From the NCBI GenBank assembly GCA_035771175.1, contig CM069590.1, positions 33,432,821-33,496,820 of the forward strand: a DNA stretch of 64,000 nucleotides, read 5' to 3'. The DNA is from Paratinospora sagittata (taxonomy: Eukaryota > Streptophyta > Magnoliopsida > Ranunculales > Menispermaceae). Of the stretch, positions 33,901-48,900 are shown one piece after another. Numbering within the stretch: the stretch's first letter is position 1; every line of letters begins with the position of its first letter. Made by a program: the position numbers and the translations under genes. The notes below the pieces were generated by a model. The model was not told where the DNA came from, made no database searches, and was given only the letters and a program-made list of their open reading frames with translations.

Positions 33901-36900
33901 TTGAACTTGACTCCTTCCCCCCATGAGAACCTTCGTTGCGTATAAAATCTCCCAACATACTATGCAAGCACACTTTGAAGTTGATCCAGCCAGTGTAACT
34001 TCGATCTTTCGGGACAAAAATCATCCACCACTTACCATGCTCCAATCTTTAAAATTTTTGAGAAAGGGACCACGACTTTTATGTTGCTGTTCCACTATTA
34101 ACATTGCATTTCTTCCTCTGTAATAGTTCGAAATGCTCCTTTCTTTCTTGTCTCCTTTTTCGTTTCCTACATTTTGGGTAGCCAACTTGTAACTCTTAGA
34201 TTGATATCCAGGATAAACTATGATTGTTGAGTGGATTCTCGAATGCGTATATAAGAACCCTTCGTCAATGTAGTTCAGAGATAAAGCTTTGTACTTTGTT
34301 TGAAAAACTTTGAAGTAATCGATGCTTTCACTTTGTCCCTTGTGATGCTTTCACTTTGTCCCTTGTCCTATTGATATGCTATTCCCTTCCTTCAGCAAAG
34401 TTCCTCCAACGATTCGTCATTTGTAAGTATTGGAATTTTATTGTGATTCACTCATTATATTCAATTTGTTTGTTGAGTGCCCTTCTGAATTTTCATTCAC
34501 GTTGGTTTGAGGATCGAAATTCTCATTTAATCTAGTCTTGTTTGTTCATTACCTCCATTGAAAATTATAAGTTAAATACAGTTTTTGAACATGTAGTGGA
34601 GAATCTAGCAATCACTTTCTTCCTTACTCCTAATCCTTTGTAGCACGTGGACTTGTTTTTCTCTTCTTTTTCTTTGGTTTCTTTTTTTTTCTTTTTAAAA
34701 TTTTTTTATTTAAATATTTTGGGATTGAATTTTATGCAAGGGATGGATTCATAAATGCTCACTAGTTAAGCATGACAATGTCTTTTACTAAGGATAACAA
34801 GTTCAAACGACTTTAACTTTAGTAGTTAGTTTTGGGATTTTCAGAGAAAATTAATAGGTGGATCTTCAACCGTAAAAACCTTTGACGAGGTTAATTAGAC
34901 AACTAAGTTTGTTTGTTCCTTGATTTGGGGGTGTTGAGATTGTTCTGCAAATTTCTTAGGGGTGGATCCATGTGTTTTTAGTAGTTATCTGCTACCTTTG
35001 GTTTGCTTCTTACCCTTCTATTTTCATTGCCATTTAATAAATTTCGCTTGTTTTGTTTAGGAGTCAACGCTTCTATGACACTAATTGTTATTGAGTTCCC
35101 CAATATTATATTCTTAATGTCTTAATAATCAGGTAGGTCTTAGGAGAAGTGATTGCATGTGTAATCTTAGGAATCTCTCATAAGAAGTTTATAGAAGTGG
35201 GGTAAATGCTTTCATCTATGATATACGTCCATAAGTGGATGAGAGATAAACTTTTCCTACAATATTTAGTTTTCTGTATTTCATGAATTCATTACAGAAC
35301 TTTGCCATCTTCTTAAACAGTGTGTCTACATTTATTTGTAGCATGCAAAAGAAGATTACTTGGAGTTGAGACAAGAAGCTAGTGATATGCAAGAATATTC
35401 TAAAGCAAAACTAGATCGAGTTACACGCTATCTGGGTGTTCTTGCAGATAGGGCTCGAAAGCTTGGTAAGTGATTGAATTTTCTGAGCTGTAGTGCTCAT
35501 CAAGGACTTGGAAAGTGACCTATTTTACTCTATGGACTATTTAAGCAAGTTGATGATATAGCTCCTCGTTGCATTCTTGTTTTTCTTATGCTCCAACTAT
35601 ATGAAGAATGATAGTTTTTCTTAGCCATAAATAATGATGATTGAGACATTTTGTGCATAGCCATAAATTGATTCATTTGCCACACCTCTGCATTCGTGTA
35701 TCCTGATGCAGAGGGACAATTGTTCTTTCTCTTTCTGAGGTAATGTAGTATTAAATTATAAACGATGGTTAAAAAAATTTCCCGAAATTTGGTGAACGAA
35801 AATGAATTATTTTCCTTTTTTTACCACCGAAGTGCGAAGTGGATGTAAAATAAAAAAATGCAAAAATTCGCCGAAATAATTCGAGAAATTCGATAAACTT
35901 CAATAAAATGTATATTTTTCAATTAAAAAAATACAAAAATTCGACAAAAAATTTGATAAAATTTTACAAAATTCTATAAAATTCAACAAAATTCGATAGA
36001 GAAGTAAAAAAAAAACGTTATATCATCAATGGAAAACAAAAAAATACCAATAATTATGTATTATTTTCAACTTCATCAACCAACATAACAATATAAATTT
36101 TAAAAAATAATTTAACAAGCTAACAAATTATGTAGTTTATGAGATATGCTTTACCAAAAAGAGAAGAAAAGAAACAATTAAACAAATAAATAAAGTTGAA
36201 ATAAGAAAAAAAACTTAAAAATAAATTAGAAGAGTTCCCAAAGCCATCTTCTTTTAGTTAAGTCTTATAAAACAAGATTAAAAAATAATACATTTAAATA
36301 ATAAACTAATAAATTAAGCATAGTGGAATTCAAATTAGCAAAGTTTATGGTCGAGAAGCAAGCCCCTACAAAATTAAATATCAAAATAAAGAAAAGGAAT
36401 TAAGACCAAAACCTACCATTTCAAATTCATCAACCCACTGAACAAGATTGATTTTGTTAGGTCACTTATTGATATTTTTATGTATTAAAAGTGTCTATTT
36501 ATATTATTTTTTAGCTTATATTGCAATAAATCTCGATATTTGATCATATGTGCAAAAATTCTCTAAACTTCTCTAATTTAGTGAGTTTTTACAAAAATTC
36601 TTCATGTCGAATTAAACTTCTCCGAATTAATTCCAATTTTCAAGTGACCAAAGTCAAATCGAAATCGAATTTTTGATCCTTGTTATCAACTTGTAATTTG
36701 TCACTCACACATAGGTGTTATCATCCTTCATAATGAAAGAGCAAACATAGTATTGTTATCATGCTCTACAATATCGAATTATTACAAGTCACATTGAGTC
36801 GAACTTCACTGAATTAATACTGCGTTTTGAGTGATTGAATTTTAGGGTGTTGTCTATTTTTTGACCCTCTTTCATGCATTGTGAAAATGAAATTTTAAAA

Positions 36901-39900
36901 ATGTAAACTACGGTTTATCTTTTTTAAAAGAGGAATATTGTGGAATGTGTATTTAATAACATAAACAAGATTTGTGTAAAGTTTAAGTAATTAATTACTT
37001 AGGAGACATGAATAAACATTGTCAATGCTTAAGCTCTGGCTCGACTGTCACTTAAATGAGGCTAATCGCCTAGGCTTTGCCTTGATTCCCTGACAACACT
37101 AAGTTGAAGTTCGAGAAGAGCATTGGACTAGAACAACGACTAGGGATTGATCTCACTATCCATAGGTTTAGTTAGAAGTAACTTGATAGTTTTGCCATTA
37201 TGCTTAAATACCTAGGTCTTTCTCTACTGTAGTAGATAAAGTTGAGTTCATAAAGCCAATGTCATCCTATCAATCATGCATAACATCCATTGGTAGAATG
37301 TCACGCCAAATATTATTCTTATGGCCACACATAGTGATCAGGATAAAACACCATTACGACATTGGATGTGAAATCTTAGGCAGCGTTTGATATAGGATTT
37401 ACATTGCGTTTTCTGTTTTTAAAAACAAAAAGTACAAAACATAAGAGGATAAGTGTTTGGTTGGACAAAATCTTGAAGTGGTTTCTTTGATAAAATTTTA
37501 AAAGTAGCCCATTTTCAGGAAACGATTAAAAGTTGTTTTCTAAAAGCTATTTCTGGATCTTCAACCAAATGCAACCTTATCTATCCCTACAACCCTCAAC
37601 TCTATATGGTTATCAGTGGGTTCAAGTTTAAGGTTCATTCTAGGCATATTAGATGGTAGACATGATATCCATGGAACTCCCATCGTCAATAAATTTTTTG
37701 CACACTTTGTCCCCACACTTCACCTTTATGGATAACTAGTTATAGCATCGTGCTTCGCACAAAGTGAATAGGTAATATAATGTTTTAGTAGTGTTGTAAT
37801 ACAAAATTGAACAATATATTTAAAATATAAAAATAAATTTTGAATGATAAGATGGATAAATTGATAGTTAATTTCATGAGCGGGACTAAATATATCTTAA
37901 AAGCTACCGTAGTCATGTGATATAGTAGTGATAAATAATGGTAATGCAAAGTCCCTAAAATTATTCTATGTACAACTTTGTTATCTAACACAATTGTTGT
38001 AATTAGTAATTAATTTCAAAATAACTAATTAAAATGAGAAGAAAAAATTATATTAGGACTTTCTTAGAAATGATAGACAACAATATTATTATTATCACAA
38101 TTAGTAATTAAAATGTAAGGCATATAATATAATGATGCATTGTAAAATATTAAGAATATAGTGTAGATATTGTAGTGTCTGTAATGAATGAAAAAAAAAA
38201 CATTGTTTTTAATATAAATTTTAACTATTTATTAAATTTAAAAATAAATTTTGAATATAAGATGGATAAATTGCTACCATGGTAGTCAAAATCGTGAATC
38301 AGAAGTCAATCGTTTTGAGGCTTGATGAATCGAATTGGGATTTGGATCGATTCACGACACATATATGAATCGTATATTTGTATATATTAAGTATATATAG
38401 GGTTATAAAAACATTGGTTTTTTTTAGCAAATTCACGATTCAAATCAATTCACCACGATTCAACTAGTGATTCGTAGATTCACTTACGATTCGAATCGAT
38501 TCACTTACGATTCGAATCGATTCACTTACGATTCGAATCGATTCACATGTATAGCAATTCATGAATTTGATTCGAATCGTGTTGGGGCAAATCGATTCAA
38601 CGATTCGAATCGCAATTCTGACTACTATGATTACTTCCATCTTAGTTTTAATCAAAATTTATTAGAAAGAACATACACATGCACACACATACATATAAAT
38701 AAAATAAAATAAAATTAGACACACAAAAACAAAAGAACAAAGCATAAATTATAGGAGCTCAAATTTATTTTATAAATTACTTAACTGAAAAAGGTCGTTT
38801 TCACGTCTTGAAATAAAAAAAACACTCAAATGTTTAAATCAATCTAAAACACACGGTATAAAATAACAAAATTAACAATAGATTAAAAATAAAAATTAAC
38901 AATAAATTAAAGATAATTTTAGAAGAATAGCAAAAGTGGTTTTACCTTGAGTTTTTTGCTTTTTTTTTCTTAAACTTTTAGCAATATTATAATATTGTAT
39001 AGATATGAGGAAGACATATTTCAAATTTTTTTACTAAGGCTATTATCATTTCAACCATAAGTATATACAAATATGCCGAATTGAGTTTTAACTGTTTGAT
39101 GAGATGCTCAACTTGAAATATTTTTAAAGCTTTTGGAGTGCTACACTAATAAAAAAATAGATATAATTAAGAAAAATAAAAGTTGAATTCAAACTATTCA
39201 AAAATCTAAAAGAAACAATTACTAAATTATGATTCAACAATTAAACAATTGTTAAACAAAGAAAGTAGACATGGGGTACTGCCAAAAATTTTAAATAAAA
39301 GAGTAAAAATTCAAAATGAGAGAAGTTATTTGGACACACACAATAATAAATAAATGCATCTGTAAAACTGCTTAATTACAAAATCCTTTACATATTTATC
39401 TAGATGCAGCTTGCTTACAAAACGTTATGTTGTTAAACACAAATAAGAAATTAAATAATTCAAAAAAGAAGGCTGATTGCCAAAACTGAAGTAAAATAAA
39501 TTCAATTTAGACAGTTTGTCTTTTGCCTGCCTTGTCTTCTTCATCTTGCACAAATTGTTTCTACTACCAATGGTCTCAAGCAAAAAGAAGTAAATGAAGA
39601 GAGTCAAATAGTAACAAAGGCAAGTTCTTTAGTGAATAACACATATACTAGCATGGTATATATCTTTCGTTCTTTTATGAACGTGCATACATATTCATGT
39701 TATACATACATAGATCACGCTAATCCCATAAACTATGTACATGCAATAGACAAAATCATCATTTTAATCATGACTGGAAACCAACCATATATGCTAACAT
39801 GCTTTCAACTTATAAAAACATCATGGTCAAAAGTTCACGTAACACATAATTATGGAAATCATATAGATCATGGAATCCTATGGTTTTCAATTGCATAACT

Positions 39901-42900
39901 CGATAAAGATAAGGTACATGAGTAAGAATCATCCCCACCTTGTAGTCCTAGGTTTGCAATTGGTTTCATGTTCCAACTCCAAGGCTTGATGCTCGAATCC
40001 TGAAACATGTATCATCTTGATGAGTTGCACAATCTTGGGTCACAATAGGTGATTCGGAAACAAGCAAGGGGAGGAAAATAATGTTCGATGTGTTAGGGCA
40101 TGGCATTAGTTATGTTGCTAGTTGCTATGGCCTCTTGCCACCAACGGAACAATAGCAAATAGGGAAGAAGAACGAGAGTCTTGTTGCCAAGGATTTTGTT
40201 GGGTTTCGTTCCCGCAACAACGTGCATAACAACGGTGGTCCATGGGCGGTTGCCATGACCTCAACTTCTCAGACTCAAGGGCGACAACCACATGGAGATC
40301 CTTGTTGATCAGTCATCTTGAAGGTCCTTGATATAAATGCTAATGTTTGGTTATACACCCTATTAGTAGAATTTGAAAAGCATAAAATTGTGCTCTATAA
40401 ATGGAAGATTACACATATTACATCTTTCAAATACACGCTTCTCTTCTCATTCTCGTTATCATAAAATTGGTTCATTTTGATCAAATCCCAACCCTTCAAA
40501 TTTTGTGATCCCTTTAATTGTGCAACTTGCACTACCTTGCATCCTCAACTTCACTTTCTAATTGTTCAAGATTCTAATTGTGTTATTTGTTTCTTGATTT
40601 TAGTATTTTTGTTTTATATGGTCTGTTAACTTTTGCTAGGAAAGCATGCAAGCTAAATTTTGGTTATGAATGAACATTTTTTGATGGCTCAGATCAGGTT
40701 TCCCTTGAAACTGAGGCTAGAATTTCTCCACTTATTACTGAGAAGAAGAGATTGTTCAATGAATTGTTGACAACAAAAGGTACCATATATAAGACGGTTG
40801 CCTGTTTTAGTTTGAATGTTGAGGATGTTGGTTGTTGTCTTCTGCCAATATATTTTGCTTTTTTTTTTTCATTATTTATTTAGTTATTGAGTTTGAACAA
40901 GAACTTTTCATGATGATACTACAGGAAACATAAAGGTATTTTGTCGTGCAAGGCCACTATTTGAAGATGAGGGTGAATCTGTAGTTGAGTTTCCTGATGA
41001 TTACACCATCCGCTTTAATATAAATGATGGTTCCGTTTCCAATTCAAGGAAAGACTTTGAGTTTGATAGGGTTTATGGACCTCATGTTGGGCAAGGTAAG
41101 CGAAATTAAGTTGAAGCAGTTGTTTAATCTTCTATTCTTCTATTTAATAGTCTACACCCATTCTTCTGTATTGATGATTACAATTTATTGAAACAACAAA
41201 GATGTGAAAGTAGGAATTCACATACTGTAAAGAAAATTAGGGAAAATAAACAACTTGAAATAGAGTTTACATCCACAAGATCTTTAGTAAAATTTTGTGC
41301 AAGTCATTCACTTTCTTTGGCTATGTGAGAAGATGCTTATCCTCTATTCAATTTCTTGGCATGGTATCCAAGGTTGTTCTAGGAAGAAGTTTCTATAAAG
41401 AAAGAGTTCATTAGCACGAGGTCCATAGTCAATGAATGCTTGAAGTCATTGACTTTTCTAAGAGAAGCAGTGATAGTTCAACCTAGGGGTGTACGTCAGT
41501 TGGGTAACCAAATAGCATAGGTTTGACACACCATCCCACCAATTTGCACTTGACCTCCACTGAAATGTTGGCCCTACCTGTACAACACGTGCAAGGTTCG
41601 AGTTATTTGGGTTGGTCCTAAATCAAAGTCCCAACACACCTAACACAAACCCAAAGAAAACTTAAAAAAATGAACCCATGTAAGTAATACGATCTTTTGA
41701 ATAGACAAAAAAATATGCTTACAGGCGTATAAGGTAAGTTGTAGCACTTAACAAAGTCGATCAACAAGGATTGAAGAAATCACTTTGTACTTTTAGGAAA
41801 TAAATTAAAATATTACATATTGCATAAGTCAAAGAAAAATATTGATTTAATTTCTAATATCCTTGATTTATGAAAGCAATTAAAAAAGAAAAAAAAACTA
41901 ATAATAAAATTTGAAAACATAAATCCAATGATTGTAGGATTCAAATCAAGTTGTAATGAAAATAAAATAATTAAATAAACAAAAAGAGAGCAAAAGATAA
42001 CAAGAAATTGAGCAAAGAAAGAGAAAGTGAGAAATAATGGAAGATTAAAAAAACTTTATTATTCTATAAGAAAATAGAACTTTCAAAATTCCAAACCTTT
42101 GAGCATTGTGACATTACTAAAGGCTTGAATCAACTACTAGAAACAAAGTCTAATGTAACAAAAAAGAAAAGAAAAAGTTGGAGAAAGAGAGTTGAGAGAA
42201 GAGATGTCCTGATACCTTGGGTGCCCCCCCTTTATATAGTTGCTTTGTTTCTAGAACAACTATTTTACATTTAATTAAAAGATTCTATCATCCCCAAACC
42301 TTCCATATAATCAAGACCAATTAAGTACCTTTATAATACAAAAGTTTTCCAAAAAAAATTAAAAAGATTAAAATAAAGGAGATAATGATGGTGCTATCTT
42401 CAAGGAAAATCTTTGTATTTTTTTCAACTTTGATTGGTATAGGGGTTGGGAAGTTTTGATGTCTTGATGTATTTTTGAGTCACGATTACAGGGTGGGTGG
42501 ATTCTGTTTCTGATTTTGTTTGGCTGATTTTCTTCTCAGAGCATCTCTTATGCTCTTTCCGCTTTTACTGATTCCTTACTATTTATAATATATTGGTATT
42601 TGTCTCTTCTCAAAAAAGATTCTTTTGTCCTTGTGATATGCAGAACCTCCTTTTGGGCTGCAATTGGGTTATGAACATTTTCATCACTCATGGGATGAAC
42701 TTGGGCTCCATAAGTCTATTTAATAGTAAAATTATCCTTAAACCTGAAAATACCCTTAATGAACCTTAAACCTGAAAATACCCTTAATGAACTCTTGGAA
42801 GACTAAGTGAGACATCAAAATATATTTTATAAAAGTAAATTTAAATTGTTTCGAGCAATTTCCCTAAAAATGTTCTATGGAAAAAATGGCATTTAGGACC

Positions 42901-45900
42901 TTTAAAATATCAAATTATTTTCAACTCGTGAAAAAAAAGATCAACAACCTAATTCCTAACAAATCTTAAGTAAAATGCAACGAAAAATATTTTCTATAAA
43001 AATGCACTTCTAAAATAGCCTAAAATGATTAAAATGACCTAAAAATTCTATAGTGGATTTAAAGGGATTTATTTTTATTTTCTCACTTTTTCTCTTAATT
43101 TTCTTTATTTCCTAATCTAAAAACACTAAATATAAGGGTAGAAACTACAAAATTGTGATTTCATCACATTTTCCTACTAGCATTTTGCTAGTCCCTTGGC
43201 AAAAGTGTGAACAAAAAAAATCCTAAAATTTGCTTTGCAACTAAACTGGTGTTCACTTCCACAAACCCATTTTTTTGGCATTATGCTTGTTAATCCAAGG
43301 CATAGGCAAGGTAATTAAGCGTAAGGTGCATTTAAGGCGATGATGAGCCCTTAGCCTAAGGTGCAAGGCGAGACGTACGCCAGAGTAAAGTAAGACACAA
43401 AATTCTTAAAAAAACTTAAATTATATATTAATTTTTGGTAAAAGAATTCAAAAAAAGATAAAAATCAATAAAAGTTTAAAAATTTTGCAATCATGCATCA
43501 TAATGTTTATAATAGCACTAATGTTTCTATTTTATAGTTGTTATTAATATTATGTTTATTTCTTTTGATATTTAAAATTTAATTGAAGAAAGAAACACAA
43601 AAGTAAGGAAGAACAAGTAGCAATTGTAATGCCTTTGTAACAACATCTAATTGTTGTTATAAAACTGAAACATAAGTTTTCTTTAATGTTTTATGTTGTA
43701 TATTGTTTATTATTTATATTTATTGAAAGAAGAGAGAAAAAGTATATAACACAATACTTATTTCATGATTAAATATTTATTTAAAAAAAATGAGGAGTAG
43801 AAATGTGAGGTGCACCGAGGCGCGCGCCTGAGGTGCATTAAGCCACATCTAAGGCACACGCTTGAGTTAAAGTGCCCGACTTGTCAAGTATTGAGGCGCA
43901 ATAAGTGTGCCTCGCGTCAAGGTGCGCCTGAGGCGCATTAAGGCGCACGCCTTGATAACACTGGGCATAGGTGATTCGCTGTTCATGATCCATTCAATTA
44001 ATAAAAACTCTCTAAGTTTTAAGGCATAAAACTCTCATAATGCAAGTAATATTTGACTCTGTTTGTAAAACGAGTTTTGACTTCAGACAAGAACTTTGGT
44101 TCATAAAAAGATGTAGTGGTTTTGCTTATACCATAGAGTACTTAGTCACACTTTATTATTCCAATCTAAACCAAATTCGTACAAGGATGACAACGTCTTG
44201 ATCACTACCTTTAATGGTAGAACACGTTATCTGCCATATTCATCTTGATTTTTAGGATCCCATCCAAGATCTCACGTCCTGAGGCAAATTTCTAGTTTTT
44301 CACATCAACTCAAGATGGCTTATTATCTTTATAAGCTATTTACATCCTATCTTGTACTATACATATATATTTAAAAATATATATTTAACCTTTTCTGGTT
44401 TATTGTGTTTTTTTGGCTTTTCTTTATATATATATATATACATACATACATGTATTCAATCTACTTCATGAAGACAACAAATTGGTTTTTGAAACATAGT
44501 TCAACTATATACTTTATAAGCTTTTAGAAATACCATTTTAATAATGTTCAAAACCTAGCTCTAGACTTAGATAAATGGATTCAAGAGAAAGAAAGAAAAA
44601 TAGATAACTAAGAGGCAGATTTTTGCTTTCAAGAGAAGAATAATTGATGATTAGATCAATTGTATGCTTAATTTTCGTAATTGGAGCTCTTTATATAGAT
44701 AACTCCTTTGAAACAACTTAGAAACTTCTTAAAACACTTAAAAATAAGTTTCCTAAACTATATATAACGATATAGAAAGTTTCTAATGCACTTACAACTC
44801 TATCTAGACACTTTTAGATACTTTCTAATCACATTAAATGACAATAACTCATTTAGAAACCTATAAAACTATCACTAAAATACAAAAATGGAAACTTCTC
44901 TAAGAATAGAAAGTTGATAAAAATAAAAAGAAACTACAAATTAAATATTAGAACCTTCTAAAACATTATTTCATGTCCTACATCACTTAGACTTATTCTC
45001 CTTTCCATTTCACCAGATGGGTCAATTAACACTTTTTTTCATCACTTTCCTTGAGTAAAGAGTTTTCACACTTCAATCAACAAGCTTGTACGGTTGTCCT
45101 AGTAAACAATTTTCTCAAGAACTTGTTGTGGAGAAGAGCAAAATCTGTGGGATTTATTTCCTTTAAGGAAAAATGATAAGTTTACTAGTGGTTTTATTTA
45201 GCAGTTACTAAAATTGTATGTATAGCTATATGTGTGCATAGCCTTGTATGTCTATATATATATGGTGTCCCTCCATTAAGACATCATCAAGAATAAGAAA
45301 ATATTCCCTCTCTTCTCCCGTGGACGTAGGCCTTAGAGCCGAACCACGTTACATCTTTGTGTCTTTCATTATTTTATTTTTACAACATGGTATCAGAGCT
45401 TTAAACTCGTACAACTGGAAAAATTTTCTTTTCTTCCGACCTTCATCATCGAAATTGTTTTATTTTGGACTTCATTGCCGGAACCTTCCTCGTTGGCCTT
45501 CATCGCCATTAATGAGCCCATAACCTAAATGGTTAAGATCATTTTAAGTAAACTTAGAGACATACTAAGGTGAGGGTGCAAGGGATGATTAACCTAAGTT
45601 CGGACCAGGTATGATGATGAAATCCACCTCTAATCTTATTTTGGTAATGCCATTTACTAACCAATTATGGAAATGATTAGGTGTCAAACAATGTTTCGAA
45701 ACAAAGTATGATGAAAACCCTACTACGCAAATTCGAATGCAAAGATTTTATTTCTATATGCGTAACAATGAGGAAATTCTAATTTAGATTATCTTGATCA
45801 TATAAAGTAGATAATTAATTAATTTATAATGTAAAATAAAAGTAAGTTGTAACACTTAACAAGGTCAATCCATAAAGATTGAACAAATCACTTTATATTT

Positions 45901-48900
45901 CTAGAAATAAATTAAAAATATTACATACTGTACAAGTCAAAGAAAATTAATGATTTAATTTTTAATATCCTAGATTTATGAAAGCAATTAAAAAAGAAAA
46001 AAATAACAATAATGAAATTTGAAAACATAAATCTAATCATTCTAAAATTTAAATCAAACTGTAATGATAATAAAACAATTAAATAATTAGAAAGAGAGCA
46101 AACGCTAACAAGAAATTGACTGAAGGAAGAGAAGATGAGAAATAACTAAAGATCAAAAGAACTTTATTATTGTAAAAGAAAAGAAAACTTACAAAACTCT
46201 GAGCTTTTGAGCAATGTCACACATTACCCTAGGCTTGGATCAACTACTAGAAATATAGTCTAACCTAAAGGAAAAAAAAAGAAAAATGGGAGATAGAAAG
46301 TTGAGAGAGAGAAGAGATGCCCTGATCCATTAGGTGCCCCCCCTTTATGCAGTTGCTTTGTTTTTAAGACAACTATTTTACATATAATTAAAATAAAGAA
46401 AATAATGATGGTTCTATCTTTGAGGAGAATCTTTCTGTCTTTTCAACTTTAATATTAACTCTTTTGCCCTTTTGATATGTAGAACCTCCTTTTTGGGCTG
46501 CGATTCAGCATAACATTTTCATGCGTTGGACTTGGGCTCCAGAAATCGTTATCAGATAAGAATTATCCTTGAACATGAAAACACCTTAAGGAACTCTTGG
46601 AAGACCAAGTGAGACATTAAAATATATTTTATAAAAATAAATTTAAATTGTTTCGAGCAATTGCCCAAAACATGCTCTTTGGAAAATATGATATTTAGGA
46701 CCTTTAAAATATCAATTATTTTTCAAGTCTTGAAAAAAATAAAATAAAAATAAAAGCCAACAACCTAATTCTTAACAAATCTTAAGTAAAATGTAAGAAC
46801 AAATATTTTTCACAAACATGCACTTATAAAATAGCCTAGAATAACTAAAATGACCTAATAATTTTAAAGTTGACTTAAATAATTTATTTTTATTTTCTCA
46901 CTTTTTCTCTTAATTTCCCTTTATTTCCTAATCTAAATGCACTAAAAACTAGGGGTTAAAACCTACAAAATTGTGAATTCATCACGACTCTAAAATTTTT
47001 ATTTCTTGGTATTATAAACAAAGACAACCCAAAAAAAAAAAAAAAAAAACCAAAAAGAAATAAAATTGAAGAGAAAACAAAAGATAGAGATGAAGACGCT
47101 TGATAGAATCATCATAAAAATTATCATAGGGGCCTAACTAGCTTCAAAGAGCAAATTTTGTGGAAGGGGGGAGGAAGGGGGTTTATTTATATTGGGGGAG
47201 TGCCCCTCTTCCCGCTACCCTCTTGATGCAGGACTAAGTGGGCCCTCTTGTCCCCATTTCTTTTCATGCTTCCACTCCTCTTCTTATCATCCTTGAGGAT
47301 TGGTCTAGGATATTTCCTCATAAAGGAAGCCTTTAAGGTTGAACTTAGGATGGGTTTCTACAAGGCATCAAAGGTTCTTTAAGCTCTTTAAGGGCCATCA
47401 ACCAAACATAAATCTTAACTTTGTATGGAATTTGAGCTTTATGAATGAAAGGGGCTCGAGGAACGAGCTTAAAAACATGACTATCAATCTATGTTACCTG
47501 AACTCTTTACTTTAGCCCGATGTACCCTGTCCGACACTTCATGATACGACATGGGTATGGAATATGTGTCCGACACTTTAGATTTAGGAATATTACTATT
47601 ATGAAAGAATGAGGGAACAAAAATAACAATAAACAAGTGAAAAGAAAAAAAAAGAAAAGAACCACATATAATATAGGCTTCATAGTGAACATAACATTGT
47701 CAAAGTACCCAAATCCAAATTTCGAGACATTTTTTAGCCAAATCCCTGTATCCCAAAATTTTAAAATGAACAAATCGGACTTCTAAATATGTACCCATAT
47801 CCGACACCCATACTCGAGTCCAGGTAACATAGCTATCAATTAAAAACTCAATGAAGGATTTGTAAGGGAAGATACCAGAGGGATCCAAGGACCAGATAAA
47901 TCTATCGTGAGAGTTAGTGGCGAATTTCACTTGCTCTAACCTAGAAAGTAGGGCCTGAGGAAAGTGGAGATCCCAAAATAGAATTGAAATATGCCTTGTA
48001 AGGGGGCTGGAAAGAAATAGAAGCGATAGGATGGTTGGGACGGTTTGATAAGTGGAATAGGTTAGGATACAAGGCGACCAAACTTGAGTCTGCACATCAC
48101 CTATCTTCCCTGAACTGAATGAAATGCCTGTTATTGATCACGGGAGTAATATGACTATTGAACTCAGGGTGGATCGAAGGGATGAATTTCCATGGGCTCC
48201 AAAAGGTGGTCCTAGAAGCAATCTTGGTATCCTTACTGGCTACCAGACTCAAAAAGTCCATACCTGCTACTAATGATGTGGATCCACAAAGATTTTCATT
48301 CTTTTGGGATTGTCCATAACCATTTGGCAATAAGAGCTTCGTTATTGTTGGTAATGTTACCTATGCCTAACCCACATTTCGATTTAGAATGTTGCACAAC
48401 TTTTTAATAAAGTAGATGAACATTACTACCCTTCTCTTGGCCGTTCCAAAGAAAAGAATGAATCTTCTTTTAAATCTCTAGCAACTCTCTGTGGAACTCT
48501 AAATAATGAAAGACAGTAACAAATTAGACGATTTCGCTACATATGGAACTCTATCAAATCATTTTAATTATACAAAATACATTTCATTCTCTCAAGCCGT
48601 CTCTTCCTAATCTCTGCAACTTGATGAGATAATTCATAATGAAGTAGATGAGCGTTGCTGCAATTCTCGAAGCCTTTTCAAAGAAAGGAATGAATCTTTC
48701 TGTCAATCTCTGTAGCAACTCTTTATGAAACTTTCAATAGCGAAAGTTAATACTGTAATAACAGATTTAACGATCTCTTGACTAACAAAACTCTATCAGT
48801 GCATTTTGATTATACTAGTAAATTTCAATCTCTCTAGCAATGTCTCTTCTGAGTTTCCCCGACTCGATGAGAAAATTCATAATTCGACTATCTTTTTTTT

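Larger units (their letters stand above)
28950..34130 (-). pseudogene. Decayed L1-type LINE in intron 1 (ORF1, endonuclease, start of RT)
   Basis: Minus-strand pieces lie in LINE order from right to left. ORF1-like fragments are at 34045-33797 and 33610-33374 ([16 protein letters not shown], then a [19 protein letters not shown] block). An endonuclease-like fragment is at 30996-30670 ([34 protein letters not shown]). The RT start is at 29728-29447 ([38 protein letters not shown]). RT C-terminal remnants (RLEKGILI) lie near 29350. All frames are broken, and the core RT is largely deleted. Overlapping plus-strand frames are shadows. The hAT MITE at 31211-32064 lies inside this element. The outer limits are approximate. 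Confidence 0.8.
27922..35341 (+). other. Kinesin intron 1 (7.4 kb)
   Basis: GTATTG donor and TTTATTTGTAG acceptor. It holds a poly-T run (28138-28151), a decayed minus-strand L1 and a hAT MITE. Between 28150 and 28900 there is weak LINE-like coding ([12 protein letters not shown] near 28768, plus strand), too short for a separate call. From 34140 to 35340 nothing is recognised except a short duplication. Confidence 0.85.

Noticed and set aside
45248..45523. 91-residue plus frame in intron 4
   Set aside because: It runs across the copia LTR end and primer-binding site, which are non-coding.
41735..46984. A complete LTR retrotransposon formed by the two direct copies
   Set aside because: No gag or pol, no matching target repeats outside, and only unrelated insertions (a hAT MITE and a copia LTR end) were recognised between them.
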